From: an uncultured Eubacterium sp.
GTDB taxonomy: Bacteria > Bacillota > Clostridia > Lachnospirales > Lachnospiraceae
DNA length: 64,000 bases
Direction: 5' to 3'
NCBI GenBank assembly: GCA_910578975.1
Contig: CAJTRZ010000003.1
Location: 138,580-202,579 of the forward strand
The notes under the pieces are model-generated. The model had not been told where the DNA came from. It searched no databases and worked only from the letters and a program-made list of their open reading frames with translations. A program made the position numbers and the translations under genes. This document shows, piece by piece, positions 1 to 9,726 of the stretch; position 1 is the stretch's first letter, and each line of letters begins with the position of its first letter.

Positions 1-1833
1 TGTAGAAACATCTAACATATAAGAAGTAGTTCCTACTGTATTTTCAACATTGTTTTCCTCTATTTTTCCATATACCTTATATGTTGTACTTACCATACTG
101 TATAACTTGTACGATATTGTTAAATTCTGATACCATAGTGTGTAAACGACTTTCTTTGTCTTACTATCTGTATTCGGAATAGAAATGGAAAAATATTTTG
201 TGTCCTTGGTTAATGGTATATGCGTTGCTTTTGTAACCCTGTGTGTCGATATAATATCTGATGCATTATTGCTTTTCAGCAATGCCACATTTACATACGA
301 ACTATTTGTAAATGAATTAATAGTTAATTCCGTCCATTTACCAACCGCAATGATACTTCCGTTATTCGTTCCAGAGTAACTAATTGACTTTTTATCATTA
401 TTACCCTTTGTAAATGCAATCTCTTTTCTGTCTTTTATAACAATCTCGCTATTTACATTTGCTGATACTTTTTCATATAACTGAGTGTTCCCAGCATATG
501 GATATAAGTGGGCTGTAATACTGCTATAACTCCTTCCAAGCCTGTCAGTTATTCCGGTAACCGTTAGTCTGTTATAATTACGGTTTGTAACCACATTGCT
601 CATATTAGGTGTACTTAATCTAACGCTCCCATTACTTTGGGCAGCTGCTGAACGAATACTAAACTTTTTAGCATGGAAATTATTATTATACATATCCACA
701 GCCACATTCTTATTTACTAAAAATTCTGCCTTAACTACATTTCCATTTTCGTCATAAAGAGTAACATATATGTTATTTGCCCCTTTATTATCTATTCCTG
801 TAAATGTAAGATACTTATAAAATTCCCCTAACTCTACCAAACTACTTTTGTTGGGTGCTATAACTGTTAAATCTCCTGTCACACTCTCATTTTGATTTAC
901 AGAAGTTCCACTATAGCCATATTTAATTCCTGTCGGCTTGGTATAATCTGTGTTGTGTGTAAAATTAAATATCGTTGCCCCGGGCACATGAATAATCTTT
1001 TTCAGATTATCAAAGGATGGTACACTTACTTCCGGATTCTCTTCGTCTGTAAAATAACCACCATCTAACTTGTCACTGGATATATAAACATTGTCATTAT
1101 CATCAAACACACCACCCCAATATCCTGCACTTATTTCATTTGTCAGAGTATCCATTGAATAAGTTGTTGTATTAAGATTTCCATTAATGTCAATGTAAAT
1201 ATACCCTCCGGCAAAATAAGCCATAACCTCTAATATCTGAACGCATGTAGTTACATTTTCATTCATCTTATATAATCCATCTGATGAAAATAAAAACTTT
1301 GCGCTGTCATTTATAGCCTCATAACTTATTAACTCTAAATCAAGAGCATTACTAACAATCTCTACTACCTGCCTTGCTGTCAATATATTATGTGTGGTTG
1401 TGAATTTGCTCCATGCCGGTCTTATATAGCCTGCATACATTCTTGCCAGATTTAAAGTAATATAATTTCCTGTTACTTCTGTTGTAAGAATCGTCCAATT
1501 TCCCAAATCAAAAGTTTCTGTTACAATCTCACCATTATTTTCAACGTCACAACTAACTTTACAGCTCACACCTGCATTTATGAAATTTACTCCATCATAA
1601 ATATAATTGTTATTAATAATTTCAAGCTGCAATGTATCAATTACTACTTTTCCGATTAAAAAACCATTCTCATCACCACCACTTGAGAATATATTGTTTG
1701 TCAAACTGATATGTTCTTCCGGTACATGAATAACATCACCCCCTGCTGGATAAATGTACAGTTCACTGATATAATATTTATCAAGTGTCCCCTCATTATA
1801 AGATTTTAAGAAAAAATCACTTACCTGTTTCAT
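1..1833 (-). CDS. Phage tail/baseplate-associated protein (3' end beyond window)
   Basis: An open frame starts at 1833 with an AGGAGT site 5 bases upstream and stays open to the window edge, about 611 codons. The protein begins MKQVSDFFLKSY and is rich in beta-strand-like segments with many Asn, Thr, Ser and Tyr. It is the next gene after the tape measure and a small tail protein, where siphovirus distal-tail, tail-associated lysin or baseplate proteins usually sit. I see no catalytic motif in the visible part. The role as a structural tail-tip protein is inferred from gene order; holin and lysin genes would be expected further left, outside the window. Confidence 0.75.
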   Translation of the reverse strand, partial: MKQVSDFFLKSYNEGTLDKYYISELYIYPAGGDVIHVPEEHISLTNNIFSSGGDENGFLIGKVVIDTLQLEIINNNYIYDGVNFINAGVSCKVSCDVENNGEIVTETFDLGNWTILTTEVTGNYITLNLARMYAGYIRPAWSKFTTTHNILTARQVVEIVSNALDLELISYEAINDSAKFLFSSDGLYKMNENVTTCVQILEVMAYFAGGYIYIDINGNLNTTTYSMDTLTNEISAGYWGGVFDDNDNVYISSDKLDGGYFTDEENPEVSVPSFDNLKKIIHVPGATIFNFTHNTDYTKPTGIKYGYSGTSVNQNESVTGDLTVIAPNKSSLVELGEFYKYLTFTGIDNKGANNIYVTLYDENGNVVKAEFLVNKNVAVDMYNNNFHAKKFSIRSAAAQSNGSVRLSTPNMSNVVTNRNYNRLTVTGITDRLGRSYSSITAHLYPYAGNTQLYEKVSANVNSEIVIKDRKEIAFTKGNNDKKSISYSGTNNGSIIAVGKWTELTINSFTNSSYVNVALLKSNNASDIISTHRVTKATHIPLTKDTKYFSISIPNTDSKTKKVVYTLWYQNLTISYKLYSMVSTTYKVYGKIEENNVENTVGTTSYMLDVST

Positions 1834-1841
1834 ATTTACTC

Positions 1842-2240
1842 CTATATCGGCTTTACTCCTGTTAACTGAAATGATAACCCTTGAAGTCTTTCTTCTCCCT
1901 TCTTTAAGGTTTTAATAGTTATGTTTCCCTGTCCTACATAAAACTCATCACTTCTCCACTCACCATAATAAGGACTGAAATGCCACATCTTAAACTTTTT
2001 ACCCTTTGCAATAAATTTAAGTATTGTTGACACTTCTTTCACTGTTAATCCCTGAGTATTTGTATAACCATATGCCTCTACAGTAAACAGGGGCTTAACA
2101 TAGTTTTCCCCTGTCTGCACCCTGCCACTGTCTTCACTATATGTAGTTTCCCAATCAAAAGATAACTCTTCATCCGGCTGTGCTATTTCAACCCAGTTAT
2201 TACTTCCTATTTTGGCAAATTTAATTCTCTGCTGCTCCAT
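1842..2240 (-). CDS. Small phage tail protein (DUF6711-like)
   Basis: A 132-aa protein without signal peptide or membrane segment, lying 10 bases after the tape measure and 8 bases before the large tail protein. The central part has aromatic-rich beta-like segments (KFKMWHFSPYYGEW) and the end reads LQGLSFQLTGVKPI. Small proteins of this size in this position occur in Gp15-type siphovirus tail modules; I recall them as DUF6711, but this is unverified. It probably belongs to the distal tail or tail-tip initiation complex. Confidence 0.7.
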   Translation of the reverse strand: MEQQRIKFAKIGSNNWVEIAQPDEELSFDWETTYSEDSGRVQTGENYVKPLFTVEAYGYTNTQGLTVKEVSTILKFIAKGKKFKMWHFSPYYGEWRSDEFYVGQGNITIKTLKKGEERLQGLSFQLTGVKPI

Positions 2241-2250
2241 AAATTATCTC

Positions 2251-5200
2251 CTAAAACTGAAAAGCATTTCTGCCTGTAGTTTTCTTTCTCAATTTTCCTT
2301 CCTTAATAACCTCATCAAACAAGGTTCTTCTGTTAATCTGAGCAATAAACTCATATGTACCGCCACCAGCTGTATTCATCTTTCCTAATTCCTCACGCAT
2401 AATCTGTCTTAATAAATTCTCTGGTGTTTCAATATTAGTACCATGTTTCTGGTCTCCTAATATAGCCATAAATTCACTTCTCGGTGGAATTACTGCACCT
2501 TTAGCAAGTTTCGGTATAGTTGGTGGATTATCCGGCATCTTAAAATGCCAATCTTGACCGAACAAATCTCCCAATGCGGCAGCTACATCACCTACAGTAT
2601 TCACTATGCTTGAAATTGCTTTATAAATATTTTTCCATAGGTAATTAATGCCATCTATAATTAAATTAATAGGTGTTTTTACAATCGTATAAAAAACATC
2701 CCATACACCTTTAAATATTTTTTTGACACCTTCCCATGCCTTTTTCCAGTTTCCTGTAAAAATACCTGTAATAAAATCAATAAAGCCACTGAAAATTTTC
2801 TTTACCCCATCAATAATTCCTGTAAAGAAACTTTTAACTGTGGAAAATACTGATTTCACACAATCCCATGCATTTTGGAATATTCCTTTAAAATAACCGA
2901 CAACATTTCCAAACACTTTTTTAATTGTTTTCCAAACCTTACTAAAGAAAGCGCCTGCCTTATTCCACACTGATTTAATAAAGTCCCATGCAGATACGAA
3001 AAAGCCTTTAATTGCTTCCCATGCAACACCTGCAACTTCTTTGATTTTCTCCCATAAATTAATCCAAAATTCACGGAAACCATCACATTTGTTCCATAGC
3101 AATACAAAGACTGCTATTAGTGCCATAATGGCAGCAACAATTAAAAAGAATGGATTAATTGCCATTACTGCATCAAGCGCTCCTTTAGCTATTGCCACAA
3201 GTTTCGTCTTAGCCTCTGCAATTCCTGTTGCTATATTATACAATTTCAATGCGGCAACCAATGTTCCTATTGCAGCCGCAATCGCTTCTATGGTTGTTGC
3301 TCCACCTTCACCAAAAATTCCTGTTAAAAATCCGTCAATTCCACCTATGGCATTTTTTATAACTTCTATTAACGAAGAAAATATTTCATCCCATTTTATT
3401 CCACAGAGAAATTCCAATACTGCCTCACCAATATCTTCCCATTTAACCTCTGCTAAAAATGTACTTATCTCTGTAAAGATTCCACTTATTGCCTTGCCAA
3501 CTGTCTCTCCTGCCTTATCCCATTTAATTGTTGCAAAAAAGTGATTCACAGAATCAGCTATTCCACTTGCGAAACTTCCCCATTCATATGTAGTCACAAA
3601 TCCATAAGCAGTATCTATGGCTCCCTGCACTGCTGAACCTAACGTATCGCCCAATAATCCCCATTTAAAATTCTTTATAAAGGAATTTATAGATGTGCCA
3701 ATAAAAGTTCCAAACTGTCCAAAATTAAAGGTAGTCAAAAACGTATAAGCAAACATCAGACCTGTATTAAGTGCCTGTGCAACTGTATTACCTAAGGTAT
3801 TTGCCAAATCCATAACTGAAAAAAATCCATTTAACATCTTTGCTAACTTTGTAGCAATGCTTTTCGCTGTACTCTGAATTTTTCCCCAAGGTATTTTCTT
3901 TAAAGAATCATTTAGTTTGTTTGCAACAAACTCTCCAATCCCTTCCCAGTTGCCAGATGCCATCATTTTTTTAATCTTATCTACCCAATCCACATTCATT
4001 TCCGTTGCATTAAACACCGGTGCTGTGCTTGAACCTTCGTCCTTATCAGAATCCTTATCACTATTCCATCTATTCATCTGGTCCAGTCCTGATAACTGAC
4101 GTTCTTTTTCCTTGTTATTCTTCTTGGTTGACTTTGTATTCTTGTCTGTTGCCTGAGAATTCTTATTTATTTCCTGTGCTAATGCCTTACTCTGTGATAT
4201 TGTCTTGCCAAAGATTGATGACATCACATTTGCAAGATAATTCGTAAACGTAACCAATGCTGACAATGCAGCTTTAATGGCCGGCAACACAAAACTATAC
4301 AAAGGTGCAAATGCTGTAAGCAGATTTCCTTTTATCTTGGCTAATGAGCCAGCCATATCCTTATCAGTTGCTATAACACTCTGCATGGACGACCTTAACG
4401 CTCTTAAAGCCTTTGTCATCATAGAAAAGACAAAAACCCTTTTTATCATTCCACCGATTTTCTTACCAAGTGCATCAACTTTTTTAGATACCCCAGAAAT
4501 CATTTTCGGTGCTGGATTTACATTTTTAGCTAAAGCCCCTCCCATTGCTGCTGTGTTCTTTGTAGCCTTAAATAATTTACTGCTTAGTTTCTGTGTTGCA
4601 CTGGACATTTTATTAAATATTGAATTTGCCCTGTTGCCAGAATCACCTGTTGCTTTTTCCTTTTCTGCCAATTCAGACATTTTTTGTTTCAGAATATCAA
4701 CCTTGCCTTGAGCAGAATTTACACCATTAGTCAACTTCTCAAACTGCTCTTCATCTCCAGTCTTGAATCTTTTCCCCTCTTCATTAAGCCGGCACATTTT
4801 ACCCTCTGCCGATTCCAGTTTTTTCTCAACCATATCAATGTCATACTGCATCTGCTGATATGTTCTACTATTTCTATTTCCACCGGTCTCTTCAAAGCGT
4901 TCTTTTTTGTCTAATAAACTCAACAGCTTCTGCTCTATCTTACCAGCCTCTATCTCTGCTGCAACATACTCTTCTGTAGGTATCTGCTGACTAGTAAAGT
5001 CCTGCAACTTTTTCTTTGCATTTTCCAGCTCAATCTCTGCTTTACGCAGTTGTTCATTAAAAGACATCATCTTACTTGACATATTTTCAACAGACTGTGC
5101 AGTAGGATTAGAGGTTTCAACCTTAAAGAGTTTCTCCATATAGCCACTCAAGGTCTTTAAAACAGCTTTTAGCCCCTCAACTGATGAGTCCATAGACTTA

Positions 5201-5262
5201 ATGCCTTTTTCAAAATCAGTATCATCTATTTTTGTGTCAAACACTAAATTACCATCCGCCAT
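2251..5262 (-). CDS. Phage tail tape measure protein
   Basis: At 1003 aa it is the longest phage gene here. The first 230 or so residues are charged and predicted coiled coil (Lys/Glu/Gln rich), followed by a hydrophobic helical stretch near 270-350, Trp/Gly repeats of the type W-D-x-I-x-x-x-W between about 440 and 660, a strong membrane-like segment near 690-720 (AINPFFLIVAAIMALIAVFVLLW), then many amphipathic Trp/Phe/Lys repeats. This is the usual build of a tape measure protein, which sets tail length and is delivered with the DNA. It follows the tail chaperone and Gp15 genes, the conserved order. Confidence 0.93.
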   Translation of the reverse strand: MADGNLVFDTKIDDTDFEKGIKSMDSSVEGLKAVLKTLSGYMEKLFKVETSNPTAQSVENMSSKMMSFNEQLRKAEIELENAKKKLQDFTSQQIPTEEYVAAEIEAGKIEQKLLSLLDKKERFEETGGNRNSRTYQQMQYDIDMVEKKLESAEGKMCRLNEEGKRFKTGDEEQFEKLTNGVNSAQGKVDILKQKMSELAEKEKATGDSGNRANSIFNKMSSATQKLSSKLFKATKNTAAMGGALAKNVNPAPKMISGVSKKVDALGKKIGGMIKRVFVFSMMTKALRALRSSMQSVIATDKDMAGSLAKIKGNLLTAFAPLYSFVLPAIKAALSALVTFTNYLANVMSSIFGKTISQSKALAQEINKNSQATDKNTKSTKKNNKEKERQLSGLDQMNRWNSDKDSDKDEGSSTAPVFNATEMNVDWVDKIKKMMASGNWEGIGEFVANKLNDSLKKIPWGKIQSTAKSIATKLAKMLNGFFSVMDLANTLGNTVAQALNTGLMFAYTFLTTFNFGQFGTFIGTSINSFIKNFKWGLLGDTLGSAVQGAIDTAYGFVTTYEWGSFASGIADSVNHFFATIKWDKAGETVGKAISGIFTEISTFLAEVKWEDIGEAVLEFLCGIKWDEIFSSLIEVIKNAIGGIDGFLTGIFGEGGATTIEAIAAAIGTLVAALKLYNIATGIAEAKTKLVAIAKGALDAVMAINPFFLIVAAIMALIAVFVLLWNKCDGFREFWINLWEKIKEVAGVAWEAIKGFFVSAWDFIKSVWNKAGAFFSKVWKTIKKVFGNVVGYFKGIFQNAWDCVKSVFSTVKSFFTGIIDGVKKIFSGFIDFITGIFTGNWKKAWEGVKKIFKGVWDVFYTIVKTPINLIIDGINYLWKNIYKAISSIVNTVGDVAAALGDLFGQDWHFKMPDNPPTIPKLAKGAVIPPRSEFMAILGDQKHGTNIETPENLLRQIMREELGKMNTAGGGTYEFIAQINRRTLFDEVIKEGKLRKKTTGRNAFQF

Positions 5263-5285
5263 ATTTTTTCCTATTAAAAAAACTG

Positions 5286-5849
5286 CTATATTCCAAGCAG
5301 TTCCTTTAATTCTTCCCTTTCTTCTATTTCTTCCTTACTATAACGAACTTTCAAATCGACTAAATCCTTGTTTTTTGAATAAAACTCTTTCTCGTTTTTC
5401 TCCAATTTCTTATGCTTCTGATTTTTTGACCTGATATTTATTACTTCTGAAAAAACGCTTTCACCTATTCCCATATAATAACCAATAAACGTCCACCAGT
5501 GCATATACCCACAAGCCCTGACTTCCATTCCAGCAACCTTATTAACTGCTGGAAAAATCAAATTTTCGTCCTGCTCCCAATCCATTAGTTTGGGTTCAGA
5601 AGTATTCTTCTTGCTTTCTCTACCCTGATCCATAAAAATTATTGCCTTATTATAAGCCTCCTCGTACAAAGACATATCCATATCTTCTATATTTTCATAA
5701 AAAACCCTAAGGCATACCAACACCTTTTCCTCTTTGGATAAATCCTCATCATTAAACGCTGAAAATATATTTAATATATCCCTGTAGTCTGTACGGATAG
5801 GTTCATCTTTTCCTCCAACATTTACTGTTCTTGGTAATCGTCCTATCAT
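5286..5849 (-). CDS. Phage Gp15-family protein
   Basis: A 187-aa protein recognised as the bacteriophage Gp15 family from its start, the MDWEQDENLIFPAVNKVAG segment and the HWWTFIGYYM motif at about residues 115-125, followed by a charged C-terminus. Members sit between the tail assembly chaperone and the tape measure and are thought to act in tail assembly, in the place of the lambda GT product. Its ATG overlaps the stop of the upstream chaperone gene by 4 bases (ATGA), which suggests translational coupling. Confidence 0.85.
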   Translation of the reverse strand: MIGRLPRTVNVGGKDEPIRTDYRDILNIFSAFNDEDLSKEEKVLVCLRVFYENIEDMDMSLYEEAYNKAIIFMDQGRESKKNTSEPKLMDWEQDENLIFPAVNKVAGMEVRACGYMHWWTFIGYYMGIGESVFSEVINIRSKNQKHKKLEKNEKEFYSKNKDLVDLKVRYSKEEIEEREELKELLGI

Positions 5850-6256
5850 TTTGCATAATTCTCCGTATATTTAGCCATTCTCTTTTCAGATTCTTTTCGC
5901 TCCTCATTGATTTCCTTTTCCATAATCGGAATAATTGCATTGATAACGCGCATGAACAAAAATTCTCCTCCAACCAATGCAATTGGAGACTGATGGTTAA
6001 AAATAATATCATGTACATCTGCATTAAATACTTCATCCATCTTTTCATAAATCGTTTTCTCTGCGTCTCTTAATGCTTCTACAAAATTCTCCTCGTTACT
6101 TTCTTTTAGTTTTTTCTCCAGCTCACTAAAATCTGATAATGTAGACTGCATTCTTGTGAGAATACCAAAGTCCTTTGGATTGAACCTAATTACTCTTTTC
6201 TCATCTCCATTAATACTAAACTCTTTATATCCCTCTTCAAAACTAATACTCTGCAT
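5846..6256 (-). CDS. Tail assembly chaperone-like protein
   Basis: A 136-aa soluble, acidic and Lys/Glu-rich protein between the tail tube gene and gp15. It has a long charged C-terminal helix (EKEINEERKESEKRM). Position and size fit the siphovirus tail assembly chaperone (lambda G counterpart) that coats the tape measure during tail building. The stop overlaps the gp15 start in the -1 frame; the junction GCAAAATGA is not a canonical slippery heptamer, so re-initiation is likelier than frameshifting. Confidence 0.72.
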   Translation of the reverse strand: MQSISFEEGYKEFSINGDEKRVIRFNPKDFGILTRMQSTLSDFSELEKKLKESNEENFVEALRDAEKTIYEKMDEVFNADVHDIIFNHQSPIALVGGEFLFMRVINAIIPIMEKEINEERKESEKRMAKYTENYAK

Positions 6257-6359
6257 AAACTATCCTTTCTAAAAAACAGAGGAGCAAAACACCCCTCTGT
6301 CATATTTTTTATTCACTTTCTAATGTTTCATTTTCTAGTATATCCGGTTCATCTTCTGT

Positions 6360-6866
6360 TCATTTAGATGATGCCGCTGAAACAGTCCCTTCCTTAAACG
6401 TAGGAACTTTGTTTGTAATTGTGACTGTTCCCTCTTTCCTGTTGCCATTAAAAGTAACATCAAAAGGAATATTGATTCCACTCTGTGAACCGCCATAAGA
6501 CTGTGGTTTAACAATAGCGTCCTCAATCCATGCTTTATGGCTTGCCTCTGTGTCACCTTCCATAAGTACTTCAAGCACCTGCGTTTTACAGTCTTCTCCA
6601 GTAAGCCTATTCATGGCAATGTCTCTTAACTTCGGATAAATCGCATCCTCTGGGTTTGCATAGTATGGGTCTGCACTCATACTTGGTTCATAACCATTAT
6701 CATTAACGCTTGTCTCATCAAGGATATTTTTGACGGTTTCTGTGTCTGGATTTAACTCTACAGACATCTCTTCAATATCCTTTCCAATCAAAAACCAACT
6801 TGGTGAACCTGTTCCACCAAAACTTGCATCAATAAAATGCAATAAATAACTTCTCTTTAACTTCAT
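6360..6866 (-). CDS. Major tail (tail tube) protein
   Basis: A 168-aa protein beginning MKLKRSYLLHFIDASF, with the motifs WFLIGKDIEEMSVELNPDTE and ILDETSVNDNGYEPSMSADPY that I recognise from Gram-positive siphovirus tail tube proteins. It would polymerise into the tail tube through which DNA passes. It sits between the tail terminator gene and the tail chaperone. The C-terminus (GTVSAASSK) is short, with no added Ig-like domain. Confidence 0.88.
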   Translation of the reverse strand: MKLKRSYLLHFIDASFGGTGSPSWFLIGKDIEEMSVELNPDTETVKNILDETSVNDNGYEPSMSADPYYANPEDAIYPKLRDIAMNRLTGEDCKTQVLEVLMEGDTEASHKAWIEDAIVKPQSYGGSQSGINIPFDVTFNGNRKEGTVTITNKVPTFKEGTVSAASSK

Positions 6867-6869
6867 ATT

Positions 6870-7322
6870 TTAATCCTTTCTTTCTAAACTGTATTGTGCA
6901 TATATTTGTACCTGGTACATTACACCATCTTTTATATCTCCTGTAGGGATTTGAAATGCCATAGCATTGGCACACTCTAAAGACAGCAATTTTCCTTTAT
7001 ATGCACATTCATCAATAGTTTCCTCTACCACATATTTGCCTGTATCAAGCAATTCCATCCAATGAGACAATTCCAGTAAGAATGTACTGTTGGAAAGTCT
7101 ATCATAGTCATTAAAAGCCTGATTAATCGCATAAAGCATAAAACTGTGTTTTCTCGTCTGATTTCCTAAAATATCTTCTTTTACCTTTGTATCTCCAGTA
7201 GACGATAAGCCAAAATCTGATCTCTGCTCATTGTCTGTAAAGTCAATATGTATTTTATTTGTAAATTCTTCCATCTTGGGATAATCTGTCAGTATTTGTC
7301 TAACTGCTTCTATTATGTTCAT
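6870..7322 (-). CDS. Phage tail terminator / Minor_capsid_3-like protein
   Basis: A 150-aa protein in the cluster of small connector proteins between capsid and tail tube. The segment LLELSHWMELLDTGKY and the final strand MYQVQIYAQYSLERKD resemble the family annotated as minor capsid protein from bacteriophage, now viewed as the tail terminator that caps the tube and joins the head. Its start overlaps the preceding gene by 4 bases. The exact family assignment is from memory. Confidence 0.75.
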   Translation of the reverse strand: MNIIEAVRQILTDYPKMEEFTNKIHIDFTDNEQRSDFGLSSTGDTKVKEDILGNQTRKHSFMLYAINQAFNDYDRLSNSTFLLELSHWMELLDTGKYVVEETIDECAYKGKLLSLECANAMAFQIPTGDIKDGVMYQVQIYAQYSLERKD

Positions 7323-7786
7323 CTTCGCTTTCCTTTCATTGCTATTGCTTTTGTACCTTTCAAGATGTTCTCTTTATGGTCTGCTTTCATTCTTTCAAAC
7401 CATAGTTTACCTGCTAATGGATGCTTTTCTGTTGAATACTGTAAAGGTCTGCCTGTAGGTTCTTTCTTTGGTGGTGACCTAAAGCCTATTAATGTTCCAT
7501 TTTCAAACATCGGAATATTAGGACCATAAACAACACCATAGTATTGATACTTTGCATAGGGAGTGTTGTATTCTATTTTCCCACTGCCTATCACTGTACT
7601 TGCTATAGCAGATTTAATCAGATTTCCTGTATCCATTGGGGTATATGGGACCATTAGTTTTAACACTTCACTGTCAACAAACTTCTGAACCTCTCCGCCA
7701 GGACTTAACATCTGTTTCTTTTCCTCAATAGCCTTAAAAAAATCCATATCACTAAGACTAATTTCTGTCTTTCCCAAATCAATCAC
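7319..7786 (-). CDS. Minor capsid protein / head-tail joining protein (Minor_capsid_2-like)
   Basis: A 155-aa protein carrying the motif VPYTPMDTGNLIKSA near residue 50, typical of HK97-gp10-like head-tail joining proteins, and YAKYQYYGVVYG further on. The C-terminus is basic (KAIAMKGKRR). It overlaps the upstream connector gene by 8 bases. It would form part of the neck between portal and tail. Confidence 0.8.
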   Translation of the reverse strand: MIDLGKTEISLSDMDFFKAIEEKKQMLSPGGEVQKFVDSEVLKLMVPYTPMDTGNLIKSAIASTVIGSGKIEYNTPYAKYQYYGVVYGPNIPMFENGTLIGFRSPPKKEPTGRPLQYSTEKHPLAGKLWFERMKADHKENILKGTKAIAMKGKRR

Positions 7787-8129
7787 ATCCTAACTCGTAA
7801 TGCCACATTATTATACTTCCATATAAGCATGGCTCTACAGACTTTATTGAATACACTTTATATTTGTTGTTTAATTCCCTGTAACTGTCCGATTCTGCCT
7901 TTTCTGTGGAACAATCAAACTTGTATGTACATTCACCAACCACAATCAAATCTCCTTCATTAAAAGGGATTTCTTTGTCTGTAGGAACTGAAACAAACAA
8001 TGCATATGTCTTCGTTCTTCCCTCTTTAGAATCCTTAGAACTGCTGCTCTGCTCTAAATAAACGTCATACATATGACTTTTATAACCATTTTTCTTTTCA
8101 AAGTGAGTAATTGTTCCATTTGTGAACAT
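7779..8129 (-). CDS. Putative minor capsid protein (Minor_capsid_1-like)
   Basis: I place the start at 8129, giving 116 aa, because a GGGGGTG ribosome site precedes this ATG and the longer frame from 8201 would overlap the upstream gene by 70 bases. The protein begins MFTNGTITHFEKK and has alternating strands and a KFDCSTEKAESDSYRELNN segment. Length, beta content and place in the connector cluster fit the Minor_capsid_1 family. It ends overlapping the next joining protein gene. Confidence 0.72.
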   Translation of the reverse strand: MFTNGTITHFEKKNGYKSHMYDVYLEQSSSSKDSKEGRTKTYALFVSVPTDKEIPFNEGDLIVVGECTYKFDCSTEKAESDSYRELNNKYKVYSIKSVEPCLYGSIIMWHYELGCD

Positions 8130-8130
8130 A

Positions 8131-8502
8131 TCAACACCCCCTATATAAAAGCCCTGTCGATTCAAGCCATCTGAATACAATTTCGTTTGTCTCAAATTCA
8201 AACTTTTGTTTCATGCTCGCAGTGGATTCATATGTCACAGAATAATTTTTATTCTTTTCACTTGATATTCCATTCGGGTTTTCATCCTGCTTTTTGTTAT
8301 AACAATAAATTGTTTCGACTAATTCACAACAACAATTCTGAATATCCTCACTGAATGAATTAAGAACTCTGATTCTATTAAAAGTATAGAGATCCATAAT
8401 ACTTTGTGCCTTTAGAAGCAACTTGGGAAAATCGGCAGCAATTACCACCGGTTTCCCACCACAATATGTATTTGCATAATATTCATATGATGTGTAGTTC
8501 AT
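8131..8502 (-). CDS. Head-tail connector (DNA packaging adaptor-like) protein
   Basis: A 123-aa, mainly helical protein directly after the major capsid gene, starting MNYTSYEYYANTYCGG. The Cys-rich stretch IQNCCCELVETIYCY near residue 58 and the ending FRWLESTGLL resemble gp6/gp15-type adaptor proteins that dock on the portal. It has no transmembrane segment. The role is inferred mainly from gene order. Confidence 0.7.
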   Translation of the reverse strand: MNYTSYEYYANTYCGGKPVVIAADFPKLLLKAQSIMDLYTFNRIRVLNSFSEDIQNCCCELVETIYCYNKKQDENPNGISSEKNKNYSVTYESTASMKQKFEFETNEIVFRWLESTGLLYRGC

Positions 8503-8515
8503 TGCTGCCCCCTTC

Positions 8516-9706
8516 TTACTGTGCTGTCATTGTTACCGCCTGAGCAACTGCCGCACTTGCAACTGTGACTGTACCTGTTACCTTCGTATGTCCTTTATAA
8601 GTAACACTGTATGGATATACTCCCTCTCTCAGATTGAATATTGCTTTTCCAGAAGAATCCGTTTTAATCTTTGAGCCATTCACATCAACTCTTGCCCCTT
8701 CAATAACTGCTGGTGTTGATGCATTATCCTTAACAGTAAATGTTACTGTCTGAGTAGTAACTGCTGTTGCTGGTTCTAAGTATGCGAACGGACATCCAAC
8801 CCTATCCTCATCAATTCTAGTTGCCGGATTCGGAAGTGCCCATCCCATTCTAAATACTACTCTTAAAGCAACCATATCCTGCTGTGCAAGATTGTACACG
8901 ATTTCCTTAGTTGTAGGGTCCTGAATTACACCCTCTGTAAGAATCTTTGTTGTAATATCCTGTCTGATTGAATATACAGCCTTTGAGAAGTCACCAGCTA
9001 CCATCTGTGCAATGTTCTTATTGAAAGAACCATTGTCTGGGAAGTACATTGGTGCTCCATCTAAGGCATACTGTGTGGCACCCTGCATTGTCTGATTGAA
9101 AATTGGTCTACCTGAATCGTCTCTAAGACCTCTAAGTTTTGCTTTCATATTTGTAGAAGCGATTACACCAGCTACAGAATAACCATCATCTTCTACTTTT
9201 GCGAATACACCATCTTCACAAAGTAATTTTGCATAGTAGTCTGGATTCGAACCAAGAACAACGTTATTTCCTGCCTGACGTGCTAAAGTAATAATATCGT
9301 TCTGCCATTCTGTTGGTCTGTTTTCTCCAAATATAACCGCACTATCAACTCTCTGTCCGATAGCCTCGATTACTCTTGGTGTTACTTCTCCAAAAATGTC
9401 AAATTCCGCATCATCCAACACTGCTTCCGGAATAGGTACAATTACAGCTAACTCTGCTGCTGTAAGATATACATTATCCCATGCCTGTCTTGATGTCTGT
9501 TTCATGCCGGTATCACCATTTACCCAATATGCTGTAGGTAAAAAGTCTAATACTCTAATTCGTGTCTGCTTTGATGTCATGTTCGGCAACTTCTTTGCAA
9601 GTGCCATAAATGCTGAGGACTTTGGAACATCCTGTGAAATTGCCTCTACAATTTGTTCTCGGATAATCGCCTCTGCTGCTTCTCTGTTTGTAATTTCTAC
9701 TGCCAT
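8516..9706 (-). CDS. Major capsid protein with C-terminal Ig-like domain
   Basis: A 396-aa protein. Residues 1-310 read as an HK97-fold capsid protein: N-terminal helices, the PIPEAVLDDAEFDIFGEV segment, the FGENRPTEW loop and the late DMVALRVVFRMGWALPNPATR motif. Residues about 318-396 form an extra beta domain with the DVNGSKIKTDSSGKAIFNL pattern seen in Ig-like or carboxypeptidase-regulatory-like repeats, which on capsids often decorate the surface. It follows the scaffold gene and has no obvious N-terminal delta domain, in agreement with a separate scaffold. Confidence 0.9.
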   Translation of the reverse strand: MAVEITNREAAEAIIREQIVEAISQDVPKSSAFMALAKKLPNMTSKQTRIRVLDFLPTAYWVNGDTGMKQTSRQAWDNVYLTAAELAVIVPIPEAVLDDAEFDIFGEVTPRVIEAIGQRVDSAVIFGENRPTEWQNDIITLARQAGNNVVLGSNPDYYAKLLCEDGVFAKVEDDGYSVAGVIASTNMKAKLRGLRDDSGRPIFNQTMQGATQYALDGAPMYFPDNGSFNKNIAQMVAGDFSKAVYSIRQDITTKILTEGVIQDPTTKEIVYNLAQQDMVALRVVFRMGWALPNPATRIDEDRVGCPFAYLEPATAVTTQTVTFTVKDNASTPAVIEGARVDVNGSKIKTDSSGKAIFNLREGVYPYSVTYKGHTKVTGTVTVASAAVAQAVTMTAQ

Positions 9707-9726
9707 TTTTTAATCTCCTTTTCTTT

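Noticed and set aside
5846..5849. Possible programmed -1 frameshift joining tail chaperone and gp15
   Set aside because: The junction GCAAAATGA does not have a canonical X-XXY-YYZ slippery heptamer, and an ATGA overlap with re-initiation explains it.
8130..8201. Longer start for the Minor_capsid_1-like gene
   Set aside because: It overlaps the upstream gene by 70 bases and lacks a ribosome site; the ATG at 8129 has one.
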